A stretch of 64,000 nt of DNA from Aureispira sp. CCB-QB1. GTDB lineage: Bacteria > Bacteroidota > Bacteroidia > Chitinophagales > Saprospiraceae. Both the position numbers and the translations under genes were made by a program. The notes under the pieces were generated by a model. It saw only the letters and a program-made list of their open reading frames with translations, was not told the DNA's origin and made no database searches. This document shows positions 62,634-64,000 of this stretch, piece by piece (position 1 is the stretch's first letter; each line of letters starts with the position of its first letter). The DNA lies in NCBI RefSeq assembly GCF_000724545.1, contig NZ_JHBV01000042.1, positions 1 to 64,000 on the forward strand. The letters run 5' to 3'.

Positions 62634-64000
62634 ATGGATACACTAAAGGGACATCCCTTAAAGCGTTTTTTTCGGTTGTTGCGACTTGATAAAAAAGACA
62701 TAATATTTATATATATATATGCTATATTTGAGGGGATCATTAGTTTAACCATTCCTGTAGGGATACAGGCAATTATCAATCTAATTGCTTTAAACCAAGT
62801 CTCTTCCTCTTGGATTGTTCTGACGTTTATCGTTGCCTTAGGAACAGGAGTAGCAGGAGCTATGAAATTGATGCAGCATATCATTACGGAGACCATTCAA
62901 CAAAGAATTTTTACCCGTGCTGCCTTCGACTTTGCATATAGAATGCCTCGTTTACAGATGGAGTCTATCAAAAATGAATACGCTCCCGAACTAGCAAATC
63001 GCTTTTTTGATACCTTGTCGATTCAAAAAGGAATCCCAAAGATCTTGGTTGATTTGTCCGCTGCATCTTTGCAAATTGTTTTTGGTCTTATTTTACTTTC
63101 CTTATATCATCCTTTCTTTGTCTTCTTCGGATTTATACTATTAATACTAATTGCAATTATTGTTGTTAGTACCTTTTCGCCAGGTTTGTCTTCTAGCTTG
63201 TTGGAGTCAAAATATAAATACAAGGTAGCTTATTGGCTCGAAGAGTTGGGACGAACAATGGGATCATTTAAATTGGCTGGACGAACAAAATATCCATTAG
63301 AGAAAACAGATGATTTAGTAACAGGATACTTGGATTACCGAAAAAAGCATTTCCGTATTGTCAAAGTACAAATGGTTAGTGTTATCATTTTGAAAACTTT
63401 AGCTACCGCAGCATTGTTATCTATTGGTGGTTTGTTGGTAATTAACAATGAGTTGAATATTGGTCAATTTGTAGCTTCAGAAATCGTTATCATTATTATT
63501 CTGAATGCATTGGACAAAATTGTAATGGGAATGGAAACAATCTTTGATTTGTTGACAGCTGTTGAAAAAATTGGTTTGGTAACCGATCTTCCTCTAGAAG
63601 AAGAAACAGGCTTGGATTTCAAAGAAATTTATTGTCCCAATGGAATGTCTATTAATATCAATAATCTAACTTATGAGACAAAGGAGGACAAACAAAAAAT
63701 ATTAGATCATATTTCTCTAGAGATTAAATCGGGGGAAAGGGTTTGTGTTGTTGGAGCTAGTGCCTCTGGAAAGTCAACTTTGCTGAAGGTAATCATGGGT
63801 TTGTATAACAATTTTTCAGGGACAATTTCATACAATGATATCCCCCGAAAAAATATGAATATTGCAAGCTTGCGTTCATACATCGGAGATCATGTTACAG
63901 AAGAACACCTTTTTCATGGCACATTAATCAAAAACATTACAATGGGGCGCTCTAATGTTACCATTCAAGATGTTATTGAAGTTTGCAAAAAGATTAGTTT
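62634..64000 (+). CDS. ABC exporter (membrane plus ATPase fusion), 3' end outside window
   Basis: The open frame runs from the ATG at 62634 (MDTLKGHPLKRFFRLLRLDKKD) to the window edge, 455 codons. Residues ~20-300 hold the six-helix exporter transmembrane domain (IIFIYIYAIFEGIISLTIPVGIQAI ... FGLILLSLYHPFFVFFGFILLILIAII ...). From about 340 comes the ATPase domain with Walker A GASASGKST (near 378) and a Q-loop region IGDHVTEEHLFHGTLIKNITMG. The signature and Walker B are beyond the edge. It resembles peptidase-less type I secretion/bacteriocin-type exporters; the cargo is unknown. Confidence 0.9.
   Translation, partial: MDTLKGHPLKRFFRLLRLDKKDIIFIYIYAIFEGIISLTIPVGIQAIINLIALNQVSSSWIVLTFIVALGTGVAGAMKLMQHIITETIQQRIFTRAAFDFAYRMPRLQMESIKNEYAPELANRFFDTLSIQKGIPKILVDLSAASLQIVFGLILLSLYHPFFVFFGFILLILIAIIVVSTFSPGLSSSLLESKYKYKVAYWLEELGRTMGSFKLAGRTKYPLEKTDDLVTGYLDYRKKHFRIVKVQMVSVIILKTLATAALLSIGGLLVINNELNIGQFVASEIVIIIILNALDKIVMGMETIFDLLTAVEKIGLVTDLPLEEETGLDFKEIYCPNGMSININNLTYETKEDKQKILDHISLEIKSGERVCVVGASASGKSTLLKVIMGLYNNFSGTISYNDIPRKNMNIASLRSYIGDHVTEEHLFHGTLIKNITMGRSNVTIQDVIEVCKKIS

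Noticed and set aside
62489-62896. Minus-strand open frame of 135 codons opposite the ABC exporter start
   Set aside because: The plus-strand exporter frame is clearly coding, and the minus frame includes a terminator hairpin.

Overview
This AT-rich window comes from a member of the Bacteroidota, most likely a marine filamentous Saprospiria (Aureispira/Saprospira-like). The supporting signs are: promoters with the Bacteroidota -7 box TAnnTTTG instead of sigma70 boxes; four secreted proteins with type IX secretion (T9SS) C-terminal sorting domains; a B-type sdhCAB operon; an isolated atpDC pair; DUF4271-hemD and DUF6089 genes; and a carotenoid operon whose enzyme set matches saproxanthin. The lineage is inferred from gene content and was not checked by a search.

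Layout. 1-486 is the end of a T9SS cargo gene. 487-1784 has no protein gene but holds two terminator-ended, RNA-like units. 1785-5420 is sdhCAB (minus strand), divergent from rnpB (RNase P RNA, 5711-6104). 6131-10914 carries a small secreted protein, a SprB-repeat T9SS protein and a helical protein of unknown function. 11136-17030 is the carotenoid operon crtI-crtB-crtD-cruF-crtZ-crtY. 17052-22730 holds a membrane protein, a beta-helix lipoprotein, a structured non-coding region with a fold-back repeat, an SRPBCC protein, rsmE and a degenerate glucosaminidase-like membrane protein. 23153-25843 is a secreted subtilase. 26279-28930 is a tandem array of three paralogous membrane-anchored proteins, each with three winged-helix-like modules; this is the most unusual gene set here. 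28932-34852 has a degenerate M20-family protein, a DUF6089 protein, a membrane protein, nadK and an Omp85-like protein. 35338-37198 is atpDC. 37782-48410 has two TonB-C-like secreted proteins, an arginase-fold protein, an amino-acid dehydrogenase, an OmpA-family protein, and a PH-like/Nif3/zinc-ribbon operon plus a TPR protein. 48491-53462 has hemD, a DUF4271 protein, an acidic TPR protein and a PagL-like deacylase. 53613-64000 has a frameshifted lipoprotein, a T9SS protein, a CBS-domain cysteine synthase, an enoyl-CoA isomerase-like protein, rpiB, a rhodanese lipoprotein, a degenerate FtsE-like ATPase, two paralogous small secreted proteins and the start of an ABC exporter.

Themes. The crt genes form one pathway: phytoene synthesis, desaturation, cyclisation of one end, 3-hydroxylation, 1'-hydration and 3',4'-desaturation. 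sdhCAB and atpDC are the respiratory core. Several genes keep a recognisable fold but have lost hallmark catalytic residues (the GH73-like, M20-like, arginase-like and FtsE-like proteins). A family of imperfect, partly palindromic intergenic repeats recurs about ten times, and one copy lies inside the crt operon. No tRNA, rRNA, CRISPR array, transposase or prophage was seen.
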